DNA from: Hirudinaria manillensis | Lineage: Eukaryota > Annelida > Clitellata > Hirudinida > Hirudinidae | Length of the DNA: 64,000 bases | NCBI GenBank assembly: GCA_034509925.1 | Contig: CM067527.1 | Coordinates: 11,183,501-11,247,500 of the forward strand | Direction: 5' to 3' | Shown here: one piece after another, positions 13,147 to 28,078 of the stretch | How positions within the stretch are numbered: the first letter of the stretch is position 1 | Layout: the number at the start of each line of letters is the position of its first letter | Notes under the pieces: model-generated | Told to the model about the DNA's origin: nothing | Databases searched by the model: none | The model's input: the letters and a program-made list of their open reading frames with translations, nothing else | Translations under genes and position numbers: made by a program

Positions 13147-13659
13147 TTCAGCGAAATTCACATACTCAATTAAGCAAGTGTGTTAACAGTAAACCTGCCG
13201 GAACTCATTGTTTAGGCACATTCATTATACATTTTTGACTTGCACAGAACTATTTCCTGACCATATGTTCTCACCGCCGACATCTTAAGTTTCCACACAT
13301 CCGATTTGTTTACAGATATTCTTTAATATTATAAAATAATTCGTATGTTCACGTTTGTAGGTAAAATTTAAGAAAATATATAAAAGAGGAGCAGGAAATA
13401 ATCAATTAATCAATATCTTTAAGTAATGCTTTGCAACAATAAAAAACATTAATTTTCATTCTTGTTTTTTTTGCAGATTATTAATCAAACGTAATTATAA
13501 ATTTCTAAAATAAAATAAAATCTCTATAAATGATTAATATTGTATTAATTCAACTATGGCAACTTGAGTTTCTATGGTGTCCCAATTAATCGCTAGTAAA
13601 CAAGGTAGGGCCTTATCTGTCTCGTTGCCAATTTCTGAACTTTGCATAAACCAGCGGAC

Positions 13660-13943
13660 ATGTGCATGAAAGTTAAGTGCGAAAAGTGTCAGAAGATCAC
13701 TTGGAAAGGTATTTATCAGATGTTTTAGTTGGATTAAAATTTCAAAGTTTGTATACATCGCTTAAGTTTATTTTTTATATATTTTGTAATAAAATTGCAG
13801 ATTCTCTGTAAAATAATTGCACGTTTGTTTTACTTTTTTTGTCTTCAGGATGTGGTAAACACGTGGACGAAGTCATGAAGGATGTGCCAGAGTCTGAAAG
13901 ATGCAAATGCCCAAGGGAGTGTCCAAAGACTTGTGGAAAGTAG
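13660..13943 (+). CDS. Small conserved cysteine-rich protein, 47 aa
   Basis: Two exons, 13660-13708 and 13849-13943, are joined across a phase 1 intron with a good donor (AAAG|GTATTT) and a pyrimidine-rich acceptor (TTGTCTTCAG). The product is 47 residues. It starts MCMKVKCEKCQKITWKGCGK and continues with HVDEVMKDVPESERCKCP. Cysteines sit at 2, 7, 10, 18, 35, 37, 41 and 45. The core C-x2-C-x-K-x-T-W-x-G-C-G-x-H followed by V-P-x3-R-C-x-C matches a short family, probably zinc-binding, that I recall from fungi and other eukaryotes as uncharacterised proteins. Its function is unknown to me. The gene has no signal peptide, so the product is likely cytosolic or nuclear. The reverse strand carries a longer open frame (13534-13758) that is only a shadow. 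Confidence 0.8.
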
Positions 13944-14109
13944 AGTTAAAAATGACCGCCATCGTGGAGCACAGAGAAAGTTCCATACGGGCACAAGAGA
14001 TCTTCCTTTTGGCTTCAAAAGAATCATAATAACAACATGTCACCGCATAATTGCTTGAAGATTCTATCTAACAACTTAAACCATTGCTACTAATTAGTCG
14101 AATGCTTCC

Positions 14110-14229
14110 TTACGCTTGTATGCTTTGAAAATCATACTTTTTTGGTAAAAGTACTGGTAAAAAGAATTCCTGCAAAAATACATTATCAATGCTTTGCTCT
14201 TCAATGACGGGTGTCACTATATCGGACTT
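14110..14229 (-). CDS. Weak coding-like island
   Basis: A minus-strand frame of 39 residues (starts KSDIVTPVIEEQSIDNVF) runs from an acceptor-like GCAGTAG| to a TAA at 14110. It could equally end at the donor AAGC|GTAAGG. No upstream exon with matching phase was found. Intergenic noise is a real possibility. Confidence 0.18.
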   Translation of the reverse strand, partial: KSDIVTPVIEEQSIDNVFLQEFFLPVLLPKKYDFQSIQA

Positions 14230-14970
14230 CTACTGCAATCTCTAAAGAGCCAATGCAGCTCCAAAGCTAGTTGTTAAGACGTGTTCAAACTTTTCTCAAA
14301 TCAGAAGCAATCGACTTTGATTTTTGATGACGATGAGTGTGTCAAATAGACTGAAAATTGATCGAAACTTGCCAGTGAATTTCACATTTTCCTAGATTCC
14401 TAAAAAGTCGACAGCTTTAGCACTCACAAAAATTGATTGTGATTTAAGCTCGCATCAGCCTTAATTTTCTGGTTCAGAGTACGTGTGTTCGTAACCATGC
14501 TTTCTTAGAAAAGAATATAATAAATATTGTGTTGATAATTGTAATTCAACGGTTAAATAAATAAATCGTTTGATGTCATCAAGTATGAAGTACATAGCAA
14601 CCTTCGCTTTGCTAAAAATTTTATAATTTTTAAAGCAGACAAAATGGTGAATCTCCAACGGATGACTCATTCCCCTCTCTATGGTAGCCATGACGACAGC
14701 CGTAAACAAAAAAAAAAATCGAAAAATACCATTTGGTGTGTTTACTTCCGATTTCAGATCGATCGTGAAAAATGTAAAATTCCAATAAATGCGAAAACAA
14801 ATTCGCGATCACACGCAGCCATTTTTTTAATATAATATTATTATAATATTACGTGTCTTTGCAATGCGATGAGGTTTGAATAGAAAGAATCGATTCTGGA
14901 CTTTTTGTTGATCTATTTTTGGCTTCTAATTTTAGAGGCAATGTCTGAAATAAATATAAAATTATATTAT
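14230..14970. other. Intergenic DNA, no supported gene
   Basis: Open frames on both strands around 14460-14835 overlap one another and lack consistent splice borders or start context. I see nothing that decides for a gene. Confidence 0.45.
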
Positions 14971-15010
14971 AGCGCCCTTGAAGCCCGCGCCCTGCGCTAT
15001 ATAAATGACA

Positions 15011-15045
<35 letters not shown>
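14971..15045 (+). mobile_element. SINE/LINE 3' tail with hairpin and (ATT)n
   Basis: The sequence TATAGCGCC...GCGCTATATAAATGACA followed by ATT repeats has the form of the 3' end of a retroposon. The AGCGC/GCGCT arms form an 8-bp inverted repeat (with flanking TA), and the microsatellite would be the terminal repeat added during target-primed reverse transcription. A second copy lies at 20103-20160 in the same orientation. Only the tail is recognisable; no body was found upstream. Confidence 0.55.
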
Positions 15046-15046
<1 letters not shown>

Positions 15047-15997
15047 ATTGTCAAAATTTATAAGTTTTTTTTTGGGCGGTTGTTGTGAATGTTGTGTTGG
15101 TGTTTTAGTGGAGACTCGATTAATTTTTTGGTTTTTTGGTTATTTAAGAATTATTCGCAATTTTTACCTCTGTTTGTTTAGCAAATTCGTTCAATTTTTA
15201 TAACCTGAAAACATCGGATGAAACGTGACCAATAATTTTAATCAATTTCAGTGTAAGTTAATAAAGAGATTAAATTTTATTTTTAACATTTAATATCTTT
15301 ATGATTTATTTTTTGAATGACTAAATTATTAATTTAAAATGATTTAGGCCTCTTATATGTTCGTTGCGAAATTCATTGAAAAACAGGGGGCGCCACAATC
15401 ATGGTCTGCAAACAAGATTGAAATACGTGGCTGAGCTTTCGTAAACATTTCTATATCGATCACTGAGGAGACGAAGATTTTTGATGATGATGATGATGAT
15501 GATAGGTACCAGTCAAATCATCCGTGGGATCCACTTACGAGATTAACGAGAAAGCACCTTAATCTTTTTATTATTATTCATATTAATTTTGATTTAAAAA
15601 AAAAGACAAACAAAGACGTAATCACCTATTGGCAGGTGAATTTCGTCTTCGAATGAGGTGTAACGAACCAAAAACAATATTATTCTGACAAATATCACGT
15701 AAATATTGTTTTATTAATTATAATTATTCGTAAATAAATAACTAAATATGAATGATCGAAAGTGTGATCATAAAATATATTAATTAACACAGTAATCTCT
15801 ACTAAATGTCAATCAATTCGAAGGATTATTTCGGCCAATAAGCAGAAATTGCACAATAATATTTAATAAATAATTAATACATATCATATTTATTTATTTA
15901 TTTAGTTATTTATTTATTTAGTTTATTTAGCTTATTTCGCGCACAGAAAAAGTATAACTCCATTTGCAAGATGGAAAGTGACTGAGTTCGGAAGGCA
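15046..15997. other. AT-rich upstream region of the GPI gene
   Basis: AT-rich DNA with TTTATTTA runs (15890-15940) and a short (GAT)n at 15483-15502. No gene was seen. Confidence 0.5.
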
Positions 15998-16006
15998 TAT
16001 AAAAGG
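15998..16006 (+). promoter_or_regulatory. TATA box of the plus-strand GPI gene
   Basis: TATAAAAGG lies about 464 nt upstream of the start codon at 16470. The expected transcription start would be near 16028, in TTGCAACAGAC. The intervening 440 nt would be 5' leader, perhaps with an intron. It is the best TATA match in front of any gene in the window. Confidence 0.45.
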
Positions 16007-16469
16007 ATTGAGCTTGAGTTGCTTGCAACAGACTTTCTGAAAAAGTTGTTTGAATCGAAGTTTCCTTTTAAAACGTAATTAATTTTTTTTAAATTTAAAT
16101 CCTCGAGTCATATTTATTTATTATTTGGAATTTATTCCTTAAATCATTTAATTTCTCGTCACTTGATGGTCAACCATCCCTCAAAGCGGAAATGTAGTGC
16201 TTGCTAAACACGTTTGACTTTTCATTTTAGAAATACTTGTAATATTTTTAAAATTGTTTATGATATTATAAATATATTTGCGAAATAAGATTTTATTTTA
16301 TTATTTGACATATTAATTGATTATTAATTGATATAATGTAAACAATTATCATAATTTCATTTTATTTTTCTATCCGTTTAGAATGTGAAAAGCATAGTTC
16401 TGGAAATTGCTCGGAATTAAATTAAGATAATAATTATAATATCTAATTATTCTTCATAATAAATGACAG

Positions 16470-19965
<3,496 letters not shown>

Positions 19966-20102
19966 TCACCTGAATTCACCTGAATTTTTTGGTTAATTCA
20001 ATTAATTAATTGTCAGAATTGATTGATTTTCCTGGTTTGTTTTTGTCTTCATTGGAATTATTAAAGCTTCTAAATTACATTCTGATATAAATCAATTTTA
20101 TT

Positions 20103-20160
20103 AGCGCCCCAGTAGCCCACGCGTACGGCGCTATACAAATACAAATGACATGTTATTATA
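20103..20160 (+). mobile_element. Second SINE/LINE 3' tail copy
   Basis: TAGCGCC...GGCGCTATACAAAT followed by ACAAATGACATG and a TTATTAT tail aligns with the tail at 14971-15045, including the short GCGC hairpin. The two copies differ in the loop and by a small insertion, so they are separate insertions of one family. Confidence 0.55.
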
Positions 20161-21967
20161 ATATAGATACTTTTTTTTGCATAAACCTAATATTATTATT
20201 ATATTTAAGTCCTATATATTACTCATGCGTAATACGAATATTATGATGCTAGTAATATAATTATTCATAAAATTCTTCTAAAATTATTCAAAAATCCAAA
20301 CCGATAAAGAGAGTTAAAGACTGGTTTACAAACAATAAATACGTTCAGAAACACAATCCTCCACGAATTCAAAACTACGAATCCATCATCGACATTCATT
20401 CGTTCTCTCTCTCTCTCTCTCTCTTCACCGTCGTCATCATCATCATCATCGTCGTCATCACCATCAGGACGTCTAACGTTGAAGTCATTGAAATCTTTTG
20501 CAAACTGAACTTTGTCAGCTGTTGGAATACTACTCAAGTGTCAGTACTTGAGTACTTAACTTGAGATGCCATCGTAACTTACAATTCGTAACACCTCATC
20601 AAAAGGCATTTTTATTTCTGATAGGCTTCAGGTTAGAATTCCAGGTCGATTCGCGTCTTAAAAAGAGAAAATAGGAAGTATTTTGACTTTATTAGGAGTA
20701 TTAACCCTTATGAGGAGTATTAACTATCGAATTCAAAGCATAAATCTTAATACCCTAACATTGAAACACCCCAACAGTGGCTCCATCTTGCTCGTTTCAA
20801 TAAAAATTAACGTTTAACCTCTTGGAGAACCCAAGGTCAAAGTTAATTCCACCTTCCACTCTCACTCAGCTTATTTTGAACGTCAATAAGTTTCCATGCA
20901 AGGCTTAGTTGCAATGATTTGTTTTATTTTCCATTTTAAATCGATAAATTTAATAAAAATTAATCAAAATTAGCGGGATTTTAAAGTTAAAAATAAATCA
21001 AATTAATGAAACGAAATAAGCAATAATTTCTTTTAAATTTATGAACATTTAATTTAATATTAAAGAATATTTAAAGATAAAAGTTTGTTTAAGTTGACCC
21101 AATTTGCCAAGTATTGACCTCAGTTCAGGGTCACCGGGGGGTCAATTTCTAATACCACGAAGACGTGGAATTCAAGTCCCTGTTAATTTTTTAAAAATAT
21201 TTTATTAAAAATTTCATGACGTCAGCAACCGCAAATAAACATTGTTTTGTTTATTTTCAATGGGTTTGTCTCTGTTTTGCCGAGGTTAGGAAAGACAAAT
21301 GAGAGAAGAAAGTCAGAAAATACCATATAAATAAATTACGCAATATTATTATTATTATTATCATCAATAATAATAATGTTATTAATATTATTATTATTAT
21401 CATTATTATTATTATTATTAAATTCTTTATTTGTTACAATCTTTATGCGACCATATTTTTAATAATTAATCCAACTATTAATACTATTTTAGGTAATAAA
21501 TACGTCTTAATACCTTCCAACACGTGTTCCACGTTGAAATCAATGGCCATAAAAAATTAAACATAAATGTCGATGACGTCACCAGCTATTCATTTCCGGG
21601 ACCTTCGATCATTCGACGTGTCAAGATATTGAAGGGGAGGTCAAAGTTCAAATTTTGAAATGAGATTTAAACTGATCAAAGCATCAGATTGGACAAGACA
21701 TTGTTGAGAATTTCAAGCAATTAATTGGTAATTAAAGGGATTAAATAATTTATTTATTTATTTATTTATGTATTTATTTATTTATTAAATCAATTTGGTT
21801 GACGGATTAAGTTTATCTTTGATCTACTATTTTAATGCAATTATATTTGGAATTTTTAATTTTTTTAAATTTAAAAACAAACTTTCAACCACAAATTGTT
21901 TAAATTATTATTATTAATAATTAATATAATAAAAATTATTAAATTATTTAGAATTTAATTCGAGAAA
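20161..21967. other. Intergenic DNA between GPI gene A and the Lys-rich gene
   Basis: Contains a CT run and CAT/CGT triplets (20403-20462), a perfect 9-bp inverted repeat TACTCAAGT...ACTTGAGTA (20529-20552) and AT-rich DNA with ATT repeats (21342-21420). No exon was found. The Asp/Glu/Arg frame on the minus strand at 20265-20537 is repeat-derived. Confidence 0.5.
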
Positions 21968-23181
21968 ATGAAGTTGAACATCGCTGTTGTGCTAGTCTCC
22001 TCGTTGTTGTTCCTGTTGCTTTCGTCTTCTGGTTGGTTTAATATTAGTTTTAAAATATATAATAATTTATTAATTTATTCAAAAGTATTTTAGAAACTTT
22101 AACATAATTATTGTTACAAATAAGATTTATAAATATTTATTTAAATCTAGCATTCATTTTAAAAATATGTTTAAACTAGGACGTGGTTTGGGAATCAGCA
22201 CTCCCAATTCCTAACAAAACAGTAAAAAATCAAAATATATACATAACCAAATATCTATATAATCTTAACGCCATAAATTGTCATAAATTGTTTCAAGCAA
22301 TCAACAACAAGTTACAATTATAAGCTTAAGAATGTTTTTATTTTCAAATCGTCAAAGAAAAACTCGACGCCAAAGTCGAAGAGGAGATCTGCTACGAAGA
22401 GGAAAAGTCAGCCAAAGTGGAAGAGGATGAGACTCCCCTCGAGGAAGTCAAAGATGAAGGATCAGAGGCACCAGTAAAACAACCAGGATCCGAGGAACAA
22501 CAAGGATCTGAAGAACTGCAAGTCGAAAGCGAGGAAGAAGAAGTTCCTGTCGAGGAAATCCAGGCGGAACAAGTGGAACAAAACCAGGAGCAAGAAGACA
22601 AGAAAGCTGTCAAAAAGGACCAAAAAGTGGACAAGAATAGGAAGCTGGACAAAAGAGCCGAGCAGAAATTTCAAGACAAAGTTCAAGACAAAGTTCAAGA
22701 CAAAGTTCAAGACAAAGCATTTCAGAAGAAACAGGACCAGAAGCATCAGAAACAACAGCAGAAAGTTGACCCAAAGAGTCAGCAGAAACTCGACAAGAAA
22801 GTCGACCCAAAAGTTGATAAAAAAGTCGATAAAGTCAACAAAAAAGCTGACAAAAAGGTCGAAAAAGTCGTCGAAAAGTCAGAAACGAAGACGACCATCG
22901 AGAAGAAGGTCGACAAGACCCTGGAAAGTGGAAAATTTCAAAAGGATCACAAGAAGTCTGGAAGCGTTGAGCAGATTCACCAGCGAAGCAAAAGAGACGT
23001 ACAAACGAAGTACAAGCAGGAGAAGTTTCAGTCAAAGAAACCGAACCAGAAGCGTCAGTACAAAGGCAAGTACAACCAGAACGTCAACAAGTACAACAAG
23101 AAAAACAAGAAAAACAACAACAACAAAAAGCACGGAAAGGCAAACAAAGGCAAGCAACAAACGAAGGGAAAGCGTTATTAA
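21968..23181 (+). CDS. Secreted acidic/lysine-rich low-complexity protein, 295 aa
   Basis: Two exons, 21968-22031 and 22358-23181, are joined across a phase 1 intron. The first encodes a classic signal peptide (MKLNIAVVLVSSLLFLLLSS). The mature protein is split by charge. Residues about 22-101 are very acidic (Glu-rich, with the only cysteine, C33). Residues about 102-228 are Lys/Gln/Asp/Val-rich with heptad-like KVDKK units and four tandem QDKV repeats, encoded by a 12-bp DNA repeat at about 22677-22717. Residues 235-295 are extremely basic (Lys/Asn/Gln/Tyr). A furin-type site RSKR|D lies at 231-234 and could release the basic tail. No known domain is visible. A matrix, adhesive or packaging role is possible but only inferred. 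It lies between the two GPI paralogues. Confidence 0.72.
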
Positions 23182-23239
23182 AGAAACAACAACAGTTTCT
23201 CATTTGTATACTTTTGAATGCTTGGGTCTTGAGTCTGAT

Positions 23240-23933
23240 GTTCGGACATCAATTTATGACGATGACGACGACGCCGGTGATGGTTGTGACGATGAAGAGT
23301 ATTATTCATAATTATTCATAATAATAATCTGGTTATTTCGATTGAATATTGCATAATATCTTCGTGAAATGTTAGAAAATAATTCTTTATCTTAAAATAT
23401 ATTTCTTTAGCTCTAATATCTTTTTAATGCTTATTCAACATTATTTGTGTAATACTTTCTTAATTCTGAACTTAAAGCACTGTTGGTGGTTCTGTGATGT
23501 TGTCGTGTTGTGGTCACCAGAATCTCCTGCAACTCGGAAAACATTCTGATTTTTTATTTTTGTAAGAATTGAATTTCGACTTTATTTATTCATTATTTTT
23601 TTTTTAGAAATTTAAACAGTAATTTTAAAAAATAAATTCAAAATGATTCGTCTGAACGTCTGATTCATTTCTCCCTGATCCATTTATCTGTCTGTTTTGA
23701 ATTTGATGTGTAATCAATTTTAATTATAATATAATTATAATTAATTATAATTTAAATTTATAATATTTATAATATTATGATTATAGGAAAATCATCATCA
23801 TCAACGGTCATGTTTTAGAAAATATTTAACAAGAAAACCAAACAAAACAAAACAAACAAACACCAAATAATCTTCTTTGCCTCAAAAATAATTGAAAAGT
23901 GAGTCTAAAGTTTCAAGTGCTTTCCGCTACGAA
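23240..23933. other. 3' flank of the Lys-rich gene
   Basis: GAC triplets just after the stop (23255-23300), then AT-rich DNA. No exon was seen. Confidence 0.5.
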
Positions 23934-24352
23934 TTTAAACTCAAGTGTTGTTGTTCAATAACTTCAAAAGAACAACAACAACAGCAGTAGCAACAACATC
24001 ATAGAAGCACATCTTGAGCATTACGAAATGATCCCCAAAGGCATCACAGCAACACCGAGTGGCAGGAAGGATTCCGTCCTTCTCTCGACCGGATCCAAAT
24101 GACCTTCACCTCCTTCCAAATGATGTCTATAATAATACAACAACAACAACAGCAACAACAACAACAACAACAACAACAGCTACAACAAGGGGATACGACA
24201 AACATGTCAAGTGGATGTCCAAATGTCGATTTGACTCTCGAAGTGAATGCTTCAACTCAGAGTCCACTGCGATGAAATGCGAAATTTTCACGATGACTTT
24301 GAAAAAATTTCTGCGTTCATTTTGCGTCGCCATCTTTTTTTCTCTTTTCTAA
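23934..24352 (+). CDS. Ambiguous coding island with CAA tracts
   Basis: Two CAA-repeat runs (23965-24000 and 24137-24187) flank a stretch in which several plus-strand frames look coding. One, about 23960-24102, reads EAHLEHYEMIPKGITATPSG after an Asn/Ser run and ends at TGA 24100. Another contains a poly-Gln run followed by NVDLTLEVNASTQSPLRCN. A third (from 24059) has a poly-Thr run and a hydrophobic end stopping at 24352, only 9 nt from the stop of the minus-strand gene. At most one is real. I could not find upstream exons to choose between them. Confidence 0.2.
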
Positions 24353-24360
24353 TTGTTTTT

Positions 24361-27166
24361 TTAAATTAAAATTGACATCAAATAAATGAAAATAAACGAA
24401 AAATAAAGAGCCATCTGCCAATCTTGGCGACTCGATGCCGAATCTTTCGACACTTTTGATCTTTCCTGCTTTTTGTCGCCTGCAGACTTTGCCTCCGTTT
24501 TGGCTGGTTCTCCAGTTTCTTTGCTTGAAGAACCTTGTTCTGGGGTTTCTCCTTCGTTCTTGTTGATGGCCGGTGCGTCGTTTTGTATCGATTCGTCCGC
24601 AACGTCCGATGGGGGTAATTCGGGCTCACTTCTTGTGGGTGGAGGAGAATTTTGGGGAAGTTTTGGAGCCTTTGATGTTGGGACCTTGTTGTCTGTGCTT
24701 GTAACTCCGTTTGCATTTTTAGCTTGATCTTTTGTTGTGGCTTTGTTTGCATCCTTGGTTGTATCTTTAGTCGTGTCTTCAGTATCACCATTTGTCTTAA
24801 CCCCATTGGTTCTTTCTTCGTCTTTGTTGATATCTTTTGCATCTGCTTTCTTCCCGCCACTTTGTATCAAATTCAAATTCGTCGTATTGGGTTGTCCAGT
24901 TGTTACTTGGTGAACTTTGGTTGTTTCTTGTAAAATTTCAACTCGAGGCTTGTATGTTTCTGTTGTTTGTTTGTTGATATTTGTTGGCGAGTGGCATTTT
25001 CCATCGATAGTTTCGTTTTCAAAGGTTTCGCTTTCTGGTTTGGTATTTCCAGGCGAAGTAGGCTTCGTTCCGGCCTCAGTCACTTCGACGTCGCTGGATT
25101 CAGTTTCATTTTCGAGGCAATCTCCTTTGTAATTGAATTAATTTGAGATTTTTTTGCTTTAATTACTTAATTCATGGAAAATATTAAGAACAAATGTTGC
25201 GAAATCTTTCAACACCTTCGTAGAAGGTCACAACGGGTGCGAGGTCGCGGGTCAAGTTGTGGATTGTTTTCCATTCGTTCGTCTTTCTGTCCATCACGTA
25301 TGCGGCTCTATGGACAAATTAATATATAACTTGTTAATTAATTTGATTATTCAAATCATCGTCATCGTCATCATCACCACCACTATCGTCATCAGCATCA
25401 TCATCTTACGCGTCCAAGTCATTGACGAGAAAGAGGTAGTCAGCTGTGACTCCAAAACTCCTGATTTCCAACTTCCCCTGGACTTTCACTTTCACTTTGG
25501 AGACTTCAGGTTTCAATTTGTAAACATTCTCGTAAGTCGAGCCAAATATTTCTTCGGCTGCAAATGCGAATACAAATGTTTGTTTGGAATTGTTTATTTT
25601 TCATAATTTATTTATTTAATTATTTATTTATTTACATTTTATTTTTATTTATTCAAATTTCGGTTTCAAACACTTTTATTCATTATTTATTAAAATGCAG
25701 TCTGCTCTCGGCCGACCACTTGTATAATGTTATGTAACATTAAGGTTATAATCATCACATATAATAATTCTTATTACTTTTATAATCATTAATAATTAAT
25801 ATTTTATATTAATTTTATATTAATTTTATATTTATAATAGTATTCTATTAATCATTATTATTATTGTTATTATTATTATTATTATTATTCATTAATAATT
25901 AACATTGAAATAATCGTAAATATAATTACTCTCCGTAACACCATCCAGGTAGAACAAGCACTCAGGCACCTGTACAGTGCCAGTGACCTTCATATCGTTG
26001 CCATCGAAGGTCACCAAATGACTTCCATCCTTTGAACATGCAACATGGAAGAGCAGTCTAAGGGGAGTTGTAGTAATTTAAAGTAATTATAATTACGATA
26101 TAATATAATATAAATACGATGTTATGTAATAATTAACATATTATATTATTATTATTATTAATATTATTATCATAATCATCATCAGTACTTCCTGTCGCTG
26201 TCGAAGTACACAGAGGCAGCGCTGACGTCGTCAGACTTTGGGGGATCCACGAGCCTCGTGAAGATCTCCTCCTCAATTTTACCCAACAACAACCCACCCG
26301 TTGATGACGTCATGAAAATGTTATCGCCTTTCTTGTCAACAGCAATGTCAGTGATTGTCTCAGAGACTGTTGAGGGGACGTCATTGTCATTATCATCGTC
26401 ATCATCATCGTCATCATCATCGTCATCATCGTCATCATCGTCATCATCGTCGTCGACATCAGCATCATCATTATCATCAGCCGTAGCCAATTTTTTAATG
26501 AAAATGCATTAATATGCAATTCAGTAATTTACTTAACCTGGTAGCCCACGAATAAATTTATCAGTCCAGCAAAAAAAAATTATGAACTTATTCACCATTT
26601 TGCAATATTTTCCTCTATAATCAAATTTATTTTTTAAATTCCAAAATCCATTCAAATAAAAAAAAATCTTATAAACCTTCAAAGTCGATGTGCCTTTCCA
26701 AGACGTTCTGCGGATCCGCCAGCGAAACCTTTGCCATTTCTACGTTTCCGGAATTCTCCCTGTTGATCCAGAAGACCTGGAGAGCGGAGTCTGATTGCAG
26801 CACTCGAACGGAACGGATTGGAGCCTGGTTTATGGTGGCCCTGAACTGCCCGCAAGGTTCCCAGTTTACGTTGTACGCCTGGAACATGTTCTCCATCTCA
26901 TTTGACACGAGATAGAAGGCTGGAGTAGATCGATCAATCAATTAATCAATCAATCAGTCAGTCAATCGATCCATCATTCAATAAATTATTTTTTTAAGTC
27001 TAATATTTTGCGCTAAAATCATAATATAAATATTTAATTATTAATAGTTAATTAATAAATAAATTAATTAATTAGATGTTGATAAGCAACCTCCTTGGGA
27101 GTGCATCAAACTTGGGAGGGCACAAACGAAGAAGAAGAAGACGACGACGACGATGATGGTCTTCAT
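24361..27166 (-). CDS. GPI-anchored propeller-like ectodomain protein B, 542 aa
   Basis: Seven minus-strand exons: 27166-27091, 26919-26677, 26366-26189, 26057-25930, 25557-25410, 25307-25216 and 25124-24361, with phases 1,1,2,1,2,1 and a total of 1629 nt. Residues 1-24 are a signal peptide (MKTIIVVVVFFFFVCALPS). The ectodomain (about 25-288) matches that of the gene at 16470-19965 exon by exon, for example FYLVSNEMENMF against YILVPTTAPESF and YLFLVNDLDA against YLYLVLDAGE. The last exon encodes a much longer stalk (289-525) rich in Thr, Lys, Glu, Asn and Pro with TKDTTKDANKATTKD repeats. The protein ends in MALYFSFIFIYLMSILI, a GPI-type signal. A run of GAT/GAC triplets sits directly before the third exon; reading it as coding would add poly-Asp but leave no acceptor. 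Confidence 0.85.
26388..26470. repeat. CAT/CGT triplet tract at a splice acceptor
   Basis: Alternating CAT and CGT triplets (GAT/GAC on the gene strand) end about 20 nt before the acceptor of exon 3 of GPI gene B, where a pyrimidine tract would normally be. Confidence 0.8.
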
Positions 27167-27763
27167 CCGCAACAATTAATTGCTTCCAGAAATTAATCTC
27201 AACAACTGTCCACCGTAAAGTGATTCTTTTTTCTGTTTTTCTTTTTAATTTTGCAAAAAAAAATACTTCATCAAAAAAGAAATTTATTCTAAATAATTAT
27301 TAAATTTAATAATTCTAATAAGAAATTAATCAGTTAATTAAAAACTTCGAATATTAAGTTGAGTTTAAGTTAAAATTTCAGTTTAAAAATTGGAAAATAT
27401 TAAAAATTAAAAGTCCCCACTTCTTTAAAAAGGTACGCGTTGATTACCTTGGTATCCATGGTGATTGTTTGTTCAGGATTGGGTGGGCATTGGGCAGATT
27501 TGTTTGGAACAAACGAATCGATGGAATTTTGTTGGTTCAAGTGTTTCATTGATCGATGATGGGCGATAATTGAGTGGATTGTTTTTAAAAGGGATTTTTT
27601 TTTAAATTATGAATCGTGTGAAAATAATTAGAATTCAACACGTGTCCCTGAAATTATGAATGATCATAATAACGTTTTAATTGCTTTGAAAATAAATTAT
27701 CGGAAGTAATAAGTGAAAATTGTAACTGCGAACAGATAAACAACTGATTGAGTCTAAAATTGG

Positions 27764-27990
27764 TCAGTTCAATCTTTTCTTGTCCTCACCATTTTGAATA
27801 CGATGGAACGAGAGGGATGAGGGAATGTCGCGGATTAAAGAGTTACAGTAATCGAAGCAGGAAAGGAGCAGACGACGTGAAAATGAGGAAGTTACATCAA
27901 ATCGAATCGGACTAATTCGATGTTTTCCCAGGTACTGGATTGGTTGCTGTCTTAAGATTGTGATAGCGATCTGCCACGTAAACATACTTG
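27764..27990 (-). mobile_element. Remnant of a LINE reverse transcriptase
   Basis: The minus-strand frame includes SRRLLLSCFDYCNSLIRDIP and then SFHRIQNGEDKKRL. In many non-LTR retrotransposons the C-terminal part of the reverse transcriptase reads S-R-L-D-Y-C-N-S-L-L-x-G-L-P and then L-Q-x-V-Q-N-x-A-A-R-L; the match in order and spacing is good. Only about 70 residues survive, there is no YADD catalytic box, and the ends are not visible, so it is a dead fragment. Confidence 0.55.
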
Positions 27991-28078
27991 GGACGGTGGC
28001 ACGAGAGATTTAGGGACAGGAGAGTATCGACATTTGGTTAGCGAGTCCTCGGATCTACCATACCTCATTACCTACACA

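Noticed and set aside
13534..13758. 74-residue frame on the minus strand
   Set aside because: It is antisense to the first exon of the 47-residue cysteine-rich gene, whose exons splice precisely and match a known motif.
21100..21185. tRNA-like T-arm (GGAATTCAAGTCCC)
   Set aside because: No box A at the right distance and no cloverleaf.
22392..22755. Ser- and Leu-rich minus-strand frames
   Set aside because: Shadows of the Glu/Lys-rich secreted protein on the plus strand.
26182..26490. Poly-Asp extension of the third exon of GPI gene B
   Set aside because: The Asp run is upstream of a proper acceptor (CCTCAACAG|) whose phase matches both the preceding exon and the paralogue.
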